Counted from the stretch's first letter, positions 10,463-20,981 are shown. The stretch: DNA of 64,000 nt from Kalaharituber pfeilii (GCA_015179045.1 WHUZ01000068.1:186001-250000); one strand, 5' to 3'. Made by a program: numbers and translations. The notes: generated by a model not told the origin, from the sequence alone.

Positions 10463-10653
10463 CAATGTTCCCAACTGGCCAGTCCTGAAACCGCCTGGGG
10501 CAGCCCCGGCGGAGATTTTGATGGCCTGGACCGGCCCAGGCCGACCTCATGGCCGGCGTGAAAGATCAGGCCAGGCCCAGGCCTAGGTTTTACGGTCCAG
10601 GCCGGCCCAGACCGTAACCTTGGCCCAGACTAGCCGGCTCGTTGGGAACACTG
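10463..10653. mobile_element. hAT MITE (family G1), 191 bp
   Basis: The ends CAATGTTCCCAAC and GTTGGGAACACTG are inverted. The flanks GATACCGT (10455-10462) and GATATCGT (10654-10661) are an 8-bp duplication with one mismatch. The interior is GGCCNGG-rich, like 34260-35113. Confidence 0.8.
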
Positions 10654-11234
10654 GATATCGTTGAGTCTATTGATCTAAGAGTCAGCCAGGGGCTCAGGAC
10701 CGCCACGTACTTGGGAACCAGGGCGACCGTCAACGACGCAGAACTGATAGCCATAGGGCAGGGGCTGGAGTCTCAGGGGGGAGAGATTCTCATAATCTTC
10801 GACTCTCAAATAGCGATCAACAGACTCCAAAGAATAGCCGAAGGCAGCCCCGACTACGAAGGAGCAGCCCACATTGCCAGGGAACCCTGGGAGGCGAGAG
10901 CCGCAAGTGGAGACTTAGACGTAGCGGTGATGTGGGTAAAGGGCCACAGGGGCATCAGGGGCAACACGGAAGCCAACAAGGCGGCCAAGACAGGCGCCGT
11001 TCTACAATACCAAGACGAGACGATCACAGAAGTGGGCATGCGACAACACGCCAGGTCCTGGAGAGCAGAGGAAAGGAACAGGCTAGGCATGAACTGCAGG
11101 CCGCTCCAAAGACTGGGACACAGGGTGGCGACCCTAGCAGGCCTACTGGGAGGCAAGGGCCTCCGGCACTGGAGATACGGGCTGGGGAAGACAGACGGAC
11201 AGGAATGTAGATGGTGTGGGGAAGAGAAGACCAC

Positions 11235-11454
11235 TGTTACGGATTGCAACCGACCGTTTGCAAACCGTTGCACCAAAAGGTAGAACTACCGGTACCACCC
11301 GGTAGTGCGGTCGGTATATATAGGAGTATCCGTACGGGCCGGTCAGCGACTCGCTTACGTTTGCGCACGTGGTCAAGGATCTTGGCTCCCTTAGACGTCC
11401 ACACGTACTAGTAATCAGCTTCCCTCTGCCGCCATGGCACGCCAAGCCGTGACA
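11235..11454. mobile_element. Solo LTR (220 bp) inside a LINE
   Basis: It starts TGTTACGG, ends CCGTGACA, and is bracketed by the 5-bp duplication ACCAC (11230-11234, 11455-11459). TATATATAGGAG at about 11316 could be its TATA box. Removing it restores the LINE zinc-knuckle frame. Confidence 0.87.
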
Positions 11455-11499
11455 ACCACAGCCCACGTGCTGGACAGATGCAATATGGAAGACGAAGTG

Positions 11500-12955
11500 G
11501 CCTGGTGGCAGGGACGCGTTGCTCAGACCTCCATGAGGCTACGAAGTATGGGGGGCCCGGAAGGGTGCGAGGACCTGTGGATGGCCGATTTCCGGGGTGA
11601 AGGGGAGGAGGAAGAGCGGGGACGGGATTGGACAGACTGGGAAGCGAGCTGGGCGATTAAAAAAGGGGACAGATTTGGATAGGTTGCGGGTAGGATGCAG
11701 AGCAAGGTGAGCTTCGTAATGCCAGAAGGGGTTGAGAGGTATCATGGGGAGGTCCTTGCACAGAAGTTTTTTTTTTTTTTTTTTTATATATCATTACATT
11801 ATCATTTGCGCAGAAGTGGAAGTAGAGGAAGCCCAGAGAGAAAGACGGAAGAGGGAGGGAGAGAGGAGTGGGAAGCATCCATTCACTGGGCTACGAAAGG
11901 GTGGGTAGGGTGTACACGGACGGAAGCATGAACGAAAAGGAGAGGGTGGGGGGCGGCTTCTGGAAGTGGGATGGGGGCGGGGGAGAGGAGATGGGGACGG
12001 GGCAACGGTGTGGGATGGGGAGATTCGGGCATGAAGAAGGGGTTGGAAAGAGTAGCACCGGCACCAGCAACCGTGGTACTGATCTACTTGCAGGCTGCGA
12101 TTGTAGTAGTGAAAAAGGCAGGAAGCCGAGGCAAAGCCAGGACCGGAGATCTGAGGAGGGTGGTTGATCTCATTGCACAAAGGAGAAAGAGAGGTGGGGA
12201 GGTGAAGCTGATGTGGGTGAAAGCCCACACCGGCGTCGCGGGGAACGCAGCGGCCGACGTGGAAGCAAAGAAGGCGGCGAACAAGATCCGAAGATCAGTG
12301 GTGACGGCGGGAGGCCTACGGCAGAAGTGGAGAAAACTGCAGGCAGCCAAACAGTGTGAGCCGGGCAGAGGGGGAGGGGCGGTGATGAGATGGGGCAGAG
12401 GGGCAGCCACCACTTTCACAAGGCTTAGAACGGGGAAGGGGATGACGAAGGAGTGGAAGTGAAGATCGGAAAGGCGGCGGAGGGGACGGCGTGCAGGTGT
12501 GGCAAAAGGCAGACGGCAGACCACCTGGCGTTCAGGTGCGAAGAGGTGGTATATCCGGCGGGGTGGGGGGAGTGGGCAGATTTCCAGAAGAAAAAGTGGA
12601 GGGAACAGCAGGAGAACGTGGAGGAGATAGACATCCTGGATCAACTGTTCCATTCACTGAGAGCATAGGCGTAGGGTGTCGGGCAGGGGTGGGGCCGAAT
12701 CTCGGAGGGGCGGGGAGGGGGGCAAAATTTTGTTTGTAGAGGTGGCGGTGGAAGAAATGATGTAGCCATTTTTAATTGCCAAGAGGAGGTGTGGCGGGGA
12801 GGAGTCGTGAGTCTCGTATGTAGAGATGGCGGCAGAAGAGTAGATAGACATGCTTGCCTCCGAGCATCGAGGGTCTAGGCCCAGGGGCCCTGCCATGGCG
12901 AATAGCTGCAAGTGGGGTTATGTGATTTTTTTTAAAAAAAAAAAAGCTCAGACTT
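11500..12955 (+). pseudogene. 5'-truncated LINE (H2 type): RNase H and 3'UTR
   Basis: Homologous over its length to the better copy at 55560-56957. The frame opens with GGPEGCEDLWMADFRGEG and continues, after an insertion at 11768-11807, with VYTDGSMNEKERVGGGF (RNase H Asp). After a frameshift it resumes with DLRRVVDLIAQRRKRGG and LMWVKAHTGVAGNAAAD. The final block TACRCGKRQTADHLAFRC is the terminal zinc knuckle. Stop at 12668, then a GC-rich 3'UTR and the H2 hairpin with A-tail (about 12885-12952). Several shifts make it inactive. Confidence 0.8.
11768..11807 (-). mobile_element. Tail-only retro-insertion (40 bp)
   Basis: Between GCACAGAAGT (11758-11767) and GCGCAGAAGT (11808-11817) lies a T-tract plus ATATATCATTACATTATCATTT. 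On the sense strand this is the H1 tail TAATGATAT with poly(A) and no hairpin. It breaks the LINE frame. Confidence 0.75.
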
Positions 12956-13141
12956 CCGAAAGGGCGCCCAGGGGACGCGGAGGCATTCGGGGCCATGCTT
13001 GGCTGGATGGAACGGTGATTTTTCTTACTTTACCTGACCGGATAGTATGGAGACGGAATGACTTAATCTCTCTTTTTCCCTTTTCATCTCTTACTTCCAT
13101 ATTTATCTCCTATTTTCACATTTATCTCTTATGTAACTAAA

Positions 13142-13194
13142 CCGCCATAGCCCCTAGGGCGGCACGCGATTGCTGATATAAAAAAAAAAAAAAA
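13142..13194 (+). mobile_element. H1 hairpin-poly(A) insertion
   Basis: CCGCCATAGCCCCTAGGGCGGCACGCG, then TTGCTGATAT and 15 A. The preceding CTTATGTAACTAA resembles H1 LINE 3'UTRs, so the copy probably extends further 5'. Boundaries are not fixed by a duplication. Confidence 0.65.
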
Positions 13195-13840
13195 GATCTA
13201 AGAGTCGCAAGAACAGTAGGTTTATATACATGAGAAAGCATAGCATAACGTGACTAAAGAACCATAATTGAATAGGGAAGTATATCATATCAAGAAGGTG
13301 AGAGAGTTACGGAATGTGCGGCTTGCAAGTACACGCCGTTGCGCAAACTGGGCTTGATTCATATGGTGGAGTGCATCTATAAGGGACATTTACTGACTTG
13401 CTGACTAATACACCAAAAAATTGCTACTGGTCGCATAGGTTCACCTCCTTGTACACCACTTGCTCAGCTACAAACCTGACTCTTTGTACCACTCGCACCT
13501 GATTTTTGCACTGCTCAATATCTAACTTTTGCACCACTTGTTCGGCTACGAGCCTGACTATTATTCTCTACATTAAAACAGCTTTTCAGCTTCAGAGAGC
13601 TCAATCGAGTTAAGTTCCGGACAGTGACTATATTGTATCATCAACTATGATTATTCCTACAAGCTTTAGATTCTCTTTCTGGATATAGCTATTGATCATT
13701 TTTTCAAATGTCTATGGACTATGGAGGAACGTAGAGATGGTTATGTACAATAATGTACTGGTTTTACGAGACTAGGTTTTGTATATGATACAACCGAGTT
13801 TAGGTACTAGTACTAGATGTATATGTATATGTGCCGGGTT
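13195..13840. other. Interval without a supported gene
   Basis: It holds an imperfect direct repeat of CACCACTTG(C/T)TC(A/G)GCTAC (about 13450 and 13535) but no coding frame. Confidence 0.45.
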
Positions 13841-15010
13841 ATTCGTAACAAACATTCCAGTCACTACTGGCCGAGCTTATTGAAGTAGGTACCTCTTTCT
13901 AAACCCTAAATAGTTAGTATTAGTCTAAGTAGAAAACTTGTACTAAAAAACTAACTTATACTAACTTGAACTAATATAAATACTAAAAGAGTTTAAGTTA
14001 GCTTATTACTTTCTCTACTACTTTTAAAATTACTAGAAGTATTAGTATTTTAAAAAAATATTAGTTTTATTAGTTTTAAAATTGGCTTAAGTTTACTAAG
14101 TCTTTTTAGCTTTTTTATTAAGAAATTAAAATCTCTAGCTTATTCTTTACTAGCTTATCTTTTAAATTTATACTTAACGTTTTTATAGAATAGATATTTC
14201 TAACTTTTAATATATATATTTTCTTTTATAAAAACTTTATTTAGCTAATATTATAATTTAACTTTTTTTTTTATTAATATTTAAAGACCTATTAATAATA
14301 TTTTTTTATTAATAGATTTATATTTTTTAGTTTATTATAATTTTATAATTATTAAGAAAAATTAAATTTTTAGATTAGTTTATACTTTATTTCTATTATA
14401 TATAACTTTCTTTTAATTTTTTACTAAGTTTTTAGTTTAAAATTCTTTTTCTTATTAATATAAATTATATTATTTTATATTTATTTTACTATATAATATT
14501 TAATTTTACTATTATAACTTTTAAAGTAGTATAAAAGTAATAAAATATAAAAAAAACTAAATATAAAAATTTTAATATAATTATAATAATTAACTAAATT
14601 ATAAAAATATAGTCTTTAGTATTTTTATATTATATAATATATTTATTTATAGATTTTTTAACTTATTTAACTATTTTTAATTAAATAATAATAGTTACTA
14701 TAGTAATTTTTTTTATTTTTATTATATTTTTATATTAGTTTTAAAACTATCTTTATATAAATATTAATTCTAGTATCTTATTATTTAGTTAACTATAACT
14801 ATATTTTAATAAACTTTCTATAATTAGATCTTTAATAAAAGAAGTACTTAAGTCTTTTAATATAGTTATTAGTAATTTTTTTTTTTTAGCTATTTATTTA
14901 TATACTACTAATTTGCTTACTTTCTAATTATATTATATAGTCTTATAAAGATTTTAATTTTATAATACATAGATTTATTTTTAAGAAATAGCCTTTCAAA
15001 CAAGTACTTA
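13840..15010. repeat. Extremely AT/TA-rich block, probable RIP relic
   Basis: About 1.1 kb dominated by TA, TTA and TTTA steps with almost no C or G. It ends sharply near 15000, where normal composition returns. No open frame or terminal repeats survive. Composition fits repeat-induced C-to-T mutation of an old transposon, but the source cannot be read. Confidence 0.6.
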
Positions 15011-15240
15011 GAGTCTCTCTTCTTTCAAAACCAGTAAAGCTTGGCCGCTGCTTTTACCAATAAATTATCTGCTCTTAGAGTTGGCAGAATATTACTAGTA
15101 ACAGAGCTCTTACTTGGTATCTTAAAAGGAAGTAGCTAAAGTAGAAGAAGTGCCTCCTTCTTAGAATCTACTATGGCTGAACTTAAGAATCTCAGCTCAA
15201 AAAGGAAGTTGTAGTATTGAGCCACCCCATATCAGGCTCC

Positions 15241-17290
15241 CGGAATGTCTCCATCCAGTCACTTTTCTGACTGGATAGAAGTAGGGATAAAAGGCGCTAG
15301 CCAGATATATATTTAAAGCATCCGCTAATCTACTAGTACATACAATCCATGTTCACACCCATGTTCACATCATTATCCACCACGCCACCAGACCACCTAA
15401 TCCAGTACTTGGGTATCTACTTCAGTATCCTCCTGACCTATCCTACGTGACTGCAGAACAATCACATCCTGAGTATGATTTTCAGCAATATTATCATGTT
15501 CTTGGATAGCTCGCCGTTTAGCTAACTCAGGTTCAGCCACTTCGGCACCAGTAGGCCCACGAGCAGTGCCTTTTGTCTTTGGGTTACGTGAGGTTGGGGT
15601 ACCAGATGCTGTTCGAAACTGGGTCCGGAAGCTTGGTTCTGGAGAAGGTAAAATTGTAGTTGGGAAAGTGGGAGTTTTCCAACGAGTTTGCAATGCTTGA
15701 ACAGTTTGTTGAAACTCTCGAACTTGATGTGCTGCTATATGAGCAGGTTGTGCTGCAAAATGACTCTCGAGATTGTATGTTGTCTGAACAAAGTTGTATC
15801 GACCTTGAGGGTCAGGTAAGAGATTAGGTGTTAGAAGTGGAGTGGATAATGAGGTCTGAGTATTGTCAAGAGTCATAGTCCAGTGTTGATATGGATCCCA
15901 TGCCGATTTGTTGAGATGCCAACGAGGATGAATAAGTGAAAGTGGGATAGACTCCTCAAGAAGAAAAAATGTGAGCAGAAAGTGTTGACATGGGATAGCA
16001 TATTGGATAATAATCGAGCATGTAGTACAAGGAGTATTTCCCATATCTTTAGCAGAATCAGAGTTCTGGTAAGTAGGAGATGATGCTGCTTGCGAAATGT
16101 AGCATCCAACTCCATCATGAAACCGGATGCAAAGCGTTTTACTCGATGAATTTGGCTGTTAGATGTACAGAAAAGGGCATCTAGGCGTTGGACCTCGGGT
16201 TCGAGTTGTTGTTGCTGAATTGCTGTATAGCGTGGAATACAATGCATATTTGCATTGTCTAATAACTGAAAAATGCGGTTCATAGTTTGTGAGATGCTAT
16301 CAGCAACTGGTTTGCGTGGATTGCTATTATTGTAATAGGCTTTACGCCCAATAGGTGCAAGAAGGATATTGTTTGCTTGTGTATGACTAACACCGGCTTC
16401 TTTAAGACGATGAGCTTCTGCAAGAAGCTCTTGTCGAATGTAAAATGTTCCGGATAATCAAATGGATTTTCTGCCATCTCATGGGTATGCTCCAGTTGCT
16501 TTACTCCCATAAACCATTCCTTTTGAATGCTACCTTTGCTGGTCTTTTCCACCTTCTGTAGGGATATATATACCTCCCATTTGCACTCAAGGTGTCGATG
16601 CTACCTCAATAGTTAATATCCAAACTAAATGGATATATTTATAATTGACTTACCAAGGCCTGGCGTTGACGAAGCTTTTTTCCAGGGTCAGTCTTGCTCA
16701 TACCATCACTAGCTTTATATTCCTTTTGGGTCACAGCAGTGGCTGTTAAACTACTGTATAGCGATCGCGAGGAGCATCACCGTAGTGGACACATCTATAG
16801 CGGATTCTTCCACATTGCTCTGAGCCACTTGCCACCGAAATCAAGAAGCCTTGAGAAAAGGCATAAGCCTGCAAACGGGTTTTCGCAGCACTGGGGTTTA
16901 GCCCATATCTTTCACCCTTCTCAGGCTTTTTTAAATATGCAGCCGGCATAGCAGCAATGATTTCGCGGGCACGGAGAAGAGATACAGACATTGAAAAGAG
17001 ATGATTGGAGCCGAGATAGTGTAAGGCGAGGCTTCAGGCGAGGTTGTATGAAGCGAGGTTCTATGAGGCGAGGTTGTATGAGACGAGGTGTAAGCTGAAG
17101 CAATACCGGTAGCAGAAGGGAGGCAGTGAAGGAAGCATTGTTCAAATTTTTCGAAATATCCATGCATCCTTGTATTGTGGCGTTATGTACTAGTAGATGC
17201 TAATAGCGGATGCTTTAAATATATATCTGGCTATCGCCTTTTATCCCTACTTCCATCCAGTCAGAAAAGTGACTGGATGGAGACATTCCG
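15241..17290 (-). mobile_element. Mutator-like element (MULE) with about 105-bp TIRs
   Basis: The exact 9-bp duplication TCAGGCTCC (15232-15240, 17291-17299) is the MULE hallmark. The ends CGGAATGTCTCCATCCAGTC.. match in inverse over about 105 bp. Each carries the palindrome ATCCAGTCA..TGACTGGAT. The 2050-bp interior holds a broken minus-strand transposase. Compared with full-length fungal MULEs (Hop-like, over 3 kb) it is internally deleted. Confidence 0.9.
15397..16991 (-). pseudogene. MULE transposase remnant
   Basis: Three minus-strand frames line up in order. 16991-16746 has AYAFSQGFLISVASGSEQ, and 16552 on has KEWFMGVKQLEHTHE. These are the two halves of a FAR1-like DNA-binding region. 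Then 16283 on has RLDALFCTSNSQIHRVKRF followed by MELDATFRKQ, the site of the first catalytic Asp. The frame then passes directly to NTPCTTCSIIIQYAIPCQHF and IHPRWHLNKSAWD, a SWIM zinc finger (CxxC..CxH) and tail. Everything between the first Asp and the SWIM finger, including the other catalytic acids, is missing. Inactive. Confidence 0.75.
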
Positions 17291-17658
17291 TCAGGCTCCT
17301 GTAAAAATGCTGTAACAGGGGTTGATTAGCTCAAGTGACAATGATAGAAAACATAGATAAAACATGGCACGGAAACACTGAGACACAGGGATCACGGATT
17401 TGATATTCACTGAGGTTATTTTTTCAAAAATGAGCAGAAGGCAAGTCCCCAGAACACTAACTAATGAGAACATCATATGCAAACGAGGACGAGTGTTTGT
17501 ACCCATGCCGTTTGCGGTTTGCTCTATGCATGCCATTTCATGTATTCCTCCATTTACTCTATGCACCTATCCCCCCTGCAACAGGCCGGTCCAGGCCGTC
17601 CAGGCTGGTCTAGGCCATTCAGGTCGCTCAAGCGACTCAGGGGTAGGATGCCTGGTTT

Positions 17659-17724
17659 TTTTTTTCTTTTTTTTTTTCTTCTATATCGTTACTTGCCTGT
17701 CGCCTTACATGCTATGGCGAGATC
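17659..17724 (-). mobile_element. H1 hairpin-poly(A) micro-insertion
   Basis: Exact 10-bp duplication TGCCTGGTTT (17649-17658, 17725-17734). The insert is a T-tract with CTTCTATATCGTTACTTGCC..ATGCTATGGCGAGATC. The hairpin stem is decayed. Confidence 0.82.
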
Positions 17725-17766
17725 TGCCTGGTTTACGAGGCTTTTCAGGGGACCGCCTTCAGGTTC

Positions 17767-18280
17767 TTTTTTTTTCATTCTTTTTTTCACGTAACCCAGC
17801 TTGCAGATGTTCGCCCGGCAGGGTCCCTGGACCGAAGTCCTTATGGCCCGGAGGCAGGCACCTGTGCAACTACGTACAAAAACGTCCCCTTATATGACAA
17901 CAACAACATAAAACTACCTCTTCCGGAACTTGAGGTATTTGGCTCCGTGTCTTGGGCACTGGACATAGGAAGTAAAGAGTGACGGGAATCTCCCCTCACA
18001 CCTCTCCGAACACTCTTCTTCTTCTTCTACCACTGCTTCATCCACGCCCATCCTGTCCTCCCGCTCCTTCCCCTTCTCTCTTGTACCCACTCTATTCCAT
18101 TCGTATAATTCCGAGTGCAACCATCTCCCCGACAACCTTACCTTCGCTGGTTTTTGACCATCTGATTCTACCTCCCCTTTTAGGTAGATTACTACTGAGC
18201 TGGTGTCTTCTTCCCTTCCCTGCTCTCCTTCTTCAACAACCACCAGGCTGCAACTATACTTCCTCTCCATGGGTTCGCCT
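17767..18280 (-). mobile_element. LINE ORF1-tail element with H2 3' end
   Basis: On the minus strand, ORF1 C-terminal sequence (18270-17914: SSVVIYLKGEVESDGQKP, AKVRLSGRWLHSELYEWNR) runs straight into a short 3'UTR. This contains GGGGACGTTTTTGTACGTAG, CCATAAGGACTTCGGTCC, then the H2 hairpin and A-tail at 17767. ORF2 is absent. The same arrangement occurs at 19365-19890. Confidence 0.7.
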
Positions 18281-18282
18281 TG

Positions 18283-18870
18283 CCGCCTTCAGGTCACTTG
18301 GACGCGGATTTAATATAAATCTTCTATTTTCTATCCTTGGATAGCCTTCTAAACCTTTTTATCGAGCAGCGGTTTTGCAGGTATTCATGTAAGGAATTCT
18401 TACTATTGCTTTGGTGTATACTAACCTCTTTTATTAGTACAGAATGGAGGCAGAAAAAAAAAACCACTGGAACCAGAGATTACGAATCCTTCAATGATCT
18501 TTCTTCACTCTCCATCGTGTATCGAGGCTTCCCTCCCTGCAGTCAATCTGATGTTGAAATCGAGTCTTCTGCAATTTGGGCTACAAAAATATGGTGCGAT
18601 GAAGTTGGATTCAACAATAAGTTGAAGCTTCGCTGTGTACATGATATTGGAAAGCGATACTGGTGGTGCAAAATCTGCAAGTAAAATACGAAATGTTAGA
18701 GAATGAGGTATACGTAGAAGTTAGAATACATTCTGTATATAGATAGCTACTAATTTAAGTCACCACTGCAGCCTGAATGGTCTAAATGGTCTGAATGGCC
18801 TGGACCGGCCGGGGCGGACCTGACATCCGGCCTAGATTTCTATGGCCTGGCCGGCACGTTGGGAACACTG
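18283..18870 (-). mobile_element. Truncated hAT element (family G1)
   Basis: The right end GTTGGGAACACTG (18858-18870) and GC-rich arm match 34260 on. The body is the reverse complement of 34490-34975. The left terminus is missing. The plus-strand frame at about 18440-18684 (IWCDEVGFNNKLKLRCVHD, RYWWCKICK) may be the N-terminal zinc-binding part of a transposase, which is a weak call. Confidence 0.65.
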
Positions 18871-19033
18871 ATTATTACTGTACGGCTACCACCTCTCCTG
18901 TCCTATTCGTCTCTCCTGTGATTGCATCCTATCCCAGCTGGCTGTCGTATGCAGCAATTGTCTCTCAAAACAATCCACCAACGCCAACTTGCCCCTAAAA
19001 AACTTCCACCCCCTCAACGCAACCATCAAGGAA

Positions 19034-19099
19034 TTTACTTTCCTTCATGTACCTTAATCTACCCTCGCCATAGCCCTTAGGGCGGCATGCGAGTACTGG

Positions 19100-19132
<33 letters not shown>
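19034..19132 (+). mobile_element. H1 LINE tail insertion
   Basis: Exact 10-bp duplication CATCAAGGAA (19024-19033, 19133-19142). The insert has 30 bp of 3'UTR (TTTACTTTCCTTCATGTACC) before the hairpin, then about 29 A. Confidence 0.88.
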
Positions 19133-19364
19133 CATCAAGGAAGGGCAAGAAGGTACCCACGGCCCCCAATCCAACAAGCGGGCTGTCTTTGAAGCCCTCA
19201 AAAGCTTCGGAGAAGGCTACAGAAAGACAATACCTCCCATCTCCACTCAAAACCATGAAATACCCCCCAAGCAAGAAGTCAACAGACCACCCACCAGGAA
19301 GCGACAGTTTAACCTGCCTCAGTCCAGTCGGTACATGGAATTGCAACAATCGAAAAGCTGGGAA

Positions 19365-19890
19365 AGGTTAGAGACTGGATGGAGAAGGCGAACCCATGGA
19401 TGGGGAGCATAGTTGCAGCCCGATGGTTGTTAAAGGAGAGAAGGTAAAGGAAGAAGACCAGCACAGTAGTAATCTACCTAAACGGTGAGGTAGAATCAGA
19501 TGGTCACAACCAGCGAAGGTAAGGTTATCAGGGAGATGGTTACACTCGGAATCATACGAGTTGAATAGAGTGGGCACAAAGGAAAACGGGATAGCACCTG
19601 AGGACAGGATAGATGTGGATGGGGAAAGAGTAGAACTGGGACTGGTGGAGGAGAGTGTTAGTATCACAAGGTCTCCGGTTTCTCCTGTACCTACCATAAA
19701 CTCACGGGCTCAGGAGCTATATGAGGAGAGCAAAAGTTGAAGAAATTTGTTTTTCTGAAGAGGTATTTTTTTTAGGGGACGTTTATGTATGTAGTTGTTA
19801 CGTCTCCAGCCCATAAGGAGTTCGGTCCAGCCCTGCCATAGCGAATAGCGGTAAGCGGGGTTCCGTGATACTAGGAAAAAAAAAAAAAAC
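19365..19890 (+). mobile_element. LINE ORF1-tail element with H2 3' end
   Basis: ORF1 C-terminus reads, with one stop and one shift, SIVAARWLLKERR, TVVIYLNGEVESDG, PAKVRLSGRWLHSESYELNR and RSPVSPVPTINSRAQELYEE, to a stop near 19738. A short UTR follows with GGGGACGTTTATGTATGTAG, CCATAAGGAGTTCGGTCC, the H2 hairpin and A-tail (19876-19889). No RT or RNase H in between. Confidence 0.7.
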
Positions 19891-20474
19891 CTCTCCCGGC
19901 TGTCACACCTCCTTCAGGGTAACCTACATCTTCTTTTCGACCCCCTTCACCTTCCGATGAGCTGCTTCGTGATTACAGTAATCTTCCCTGCCAGCACTGC
20001 CTTATCTCCATTATAGTGCAAGAATCACTGGCCGAACTTTTCCAATCTGTAGCAGTATTCCCATCTATAATCGCTACCGGGCCTGCCTGTATCTGGCACT
20101 AAGCTCTCACCTGAAACTCACTTGGAAGTAAGCCTTTCGTCAACAAGGTGAACTGGGTCATTGCCACCATCTGTGACCCTCATAAAATAACACTGCCTTC
20201 TGCAATGCTCCCAAGGCCTCTGGGAAAAAGGAATGCTTGCACAGATGGAAGAACATGGTCCGTGTCAAGTTCGTGGGAAATGCCAAAAAAAGAAAATTCC
20301 TGGCAGCCCAACACCAATTTCTCTATGACCTGGAAAGATTGGAGGGCCATGTCTATAACCACGTTGCTCATATAGTCAGGCATCGGAAAGGACCCCCTAG
20401 ATCCTCCAGCCTCTTGACTGTCCTTGATCAAGCCTCCTTCGGGGGACCCTGACCTCAAAGACACTACCACCAAA
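19891..20474. other. Interrupted repeat sequence, unrecognised
   Basis: A minus-strand frame (20482-20180: GSPEGGLIKDSQEAGGSRG, SNVVIDMALQSFQVIEKL) is open but matches nothing I recognise. It could be the 5' part of a retroelement. It is interrupted by the chimeric insertion at 20475. Confidence 0.3.
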
Positions 20475-20840
20475 CTCGCCATAGCCTGTCAGGGGGCACG
20501 CGAGTAATGAATTCTAAGGCTAATGCCACGGCAATCAGGTGGTGGAATCGGTTACAGTGGACAAACCACTTGTGTTTCTGGTGCCTGCTGCCAATACGTG
20601 AATGTCTGGTATTCCCAATGCCTCCCGTCACCATGCAGTGGTACTGGAGGTGGGTCTTCTACGACGTCTTCTACGATGTTGCGGACGACCACAAGCTCCG
20701 CCTCGACTACTAAGACGGCGTCCTACGGAACTTTCACAAACCCAGTCGTCTATGAAGACTTCGCTGACAATGATGTCTTCCTCGGCCCGGATAATGCCTA
20801 CTACTTCTCTGCTTCAAACATGCACTATTCCCCCGGCGCA
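20475..20840 (+). mobile_element. Chimeric retrocopy: H1 hairpin fused to a GH43 gene fragment
   Basis: An exact 12-bp duplication, ACTACCACCAAA (20463-20474, 20841-20852), brackets CTCGCCATAGCC..GCACGCGAGTAATGA, the H1 hairpin. It is joined at 20507 to a 333-bp copy of the GH43 gene, the inverse of 23118-22786. The copied part begins inside GH43 intron 1 and includes the CBM1, linker and start of the catalytic domain. It looks identical to the source as read. There is no poly(A). At the joint both sources share ATGA. The copy cannot make a complete protein. Confidence 0.85.
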
Positions 20841-20890
20841 ACTACCACCAAAAGTCAGCGCTCCCGCTACCGGGTAGGGGCTTCGCACCG

Positions 20891-20967
20891 GGCCCTGCCA
20901 TGGTAAATAGCTGCAAGCGGGGTTATGTAAGATATTATTTTTTTTAAAAAAAAAAAAAAAAAAAAAA
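20891..20967 (+). mobile_element. H2 hairpin-poly(A) micro-insertion
   Basis: Flanks GGGGCTTCGCACCG and GGAGCTTCGCACCG (20877-20890, 20968-20981) form a 14-bp duplication with one mismatch. The insert is GGCCCTGCCATGGTAAATAG..GGGGTTATGTAAGATATT then T/A-tracts. Confidence 0.87.
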
Positions 20968-20981
20968 GGAGCTTCGCACCG

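Larger units (their letters stand above)
10404..11500 (+). pseudogene. LINE ORF2 fragment: RNase H and zinc knuckle
   Basis: Reading across the inserted hAT MITE (10463-10653) and solo LTR (11235-11454) gives the C-terminal part of a Tad1-like ORF2. RNase H motifs are NDAELIA (catalytic Glu), FDSQIA (Asp) and VMWVKGHRGIRGN (His); the first YTDGS motif is missing. After a basic helix comes ECRWCGEEK, and once the LTR is removed TTAHVLDRC, giving a C-x2-C-x7-H-x4-C knuckle. It is followed directly by another LINE copy near 11500. It is a dead fragment. Confidence 0.75.

Noticed and set aside
11854..12653. Long proline/serine-rich minus-strand frames over LINE RNase H regions
   Set aside because: They are antisense shadows of GC-rich RNase H coding sequence, as also at 10854-11276 and 55550-56485.
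20523..20906. A second GH43 gene
   Set aside because: It is a 333-bp fragment without start, signal peptide or most of the catalytic domain, inside a retro-insertion.
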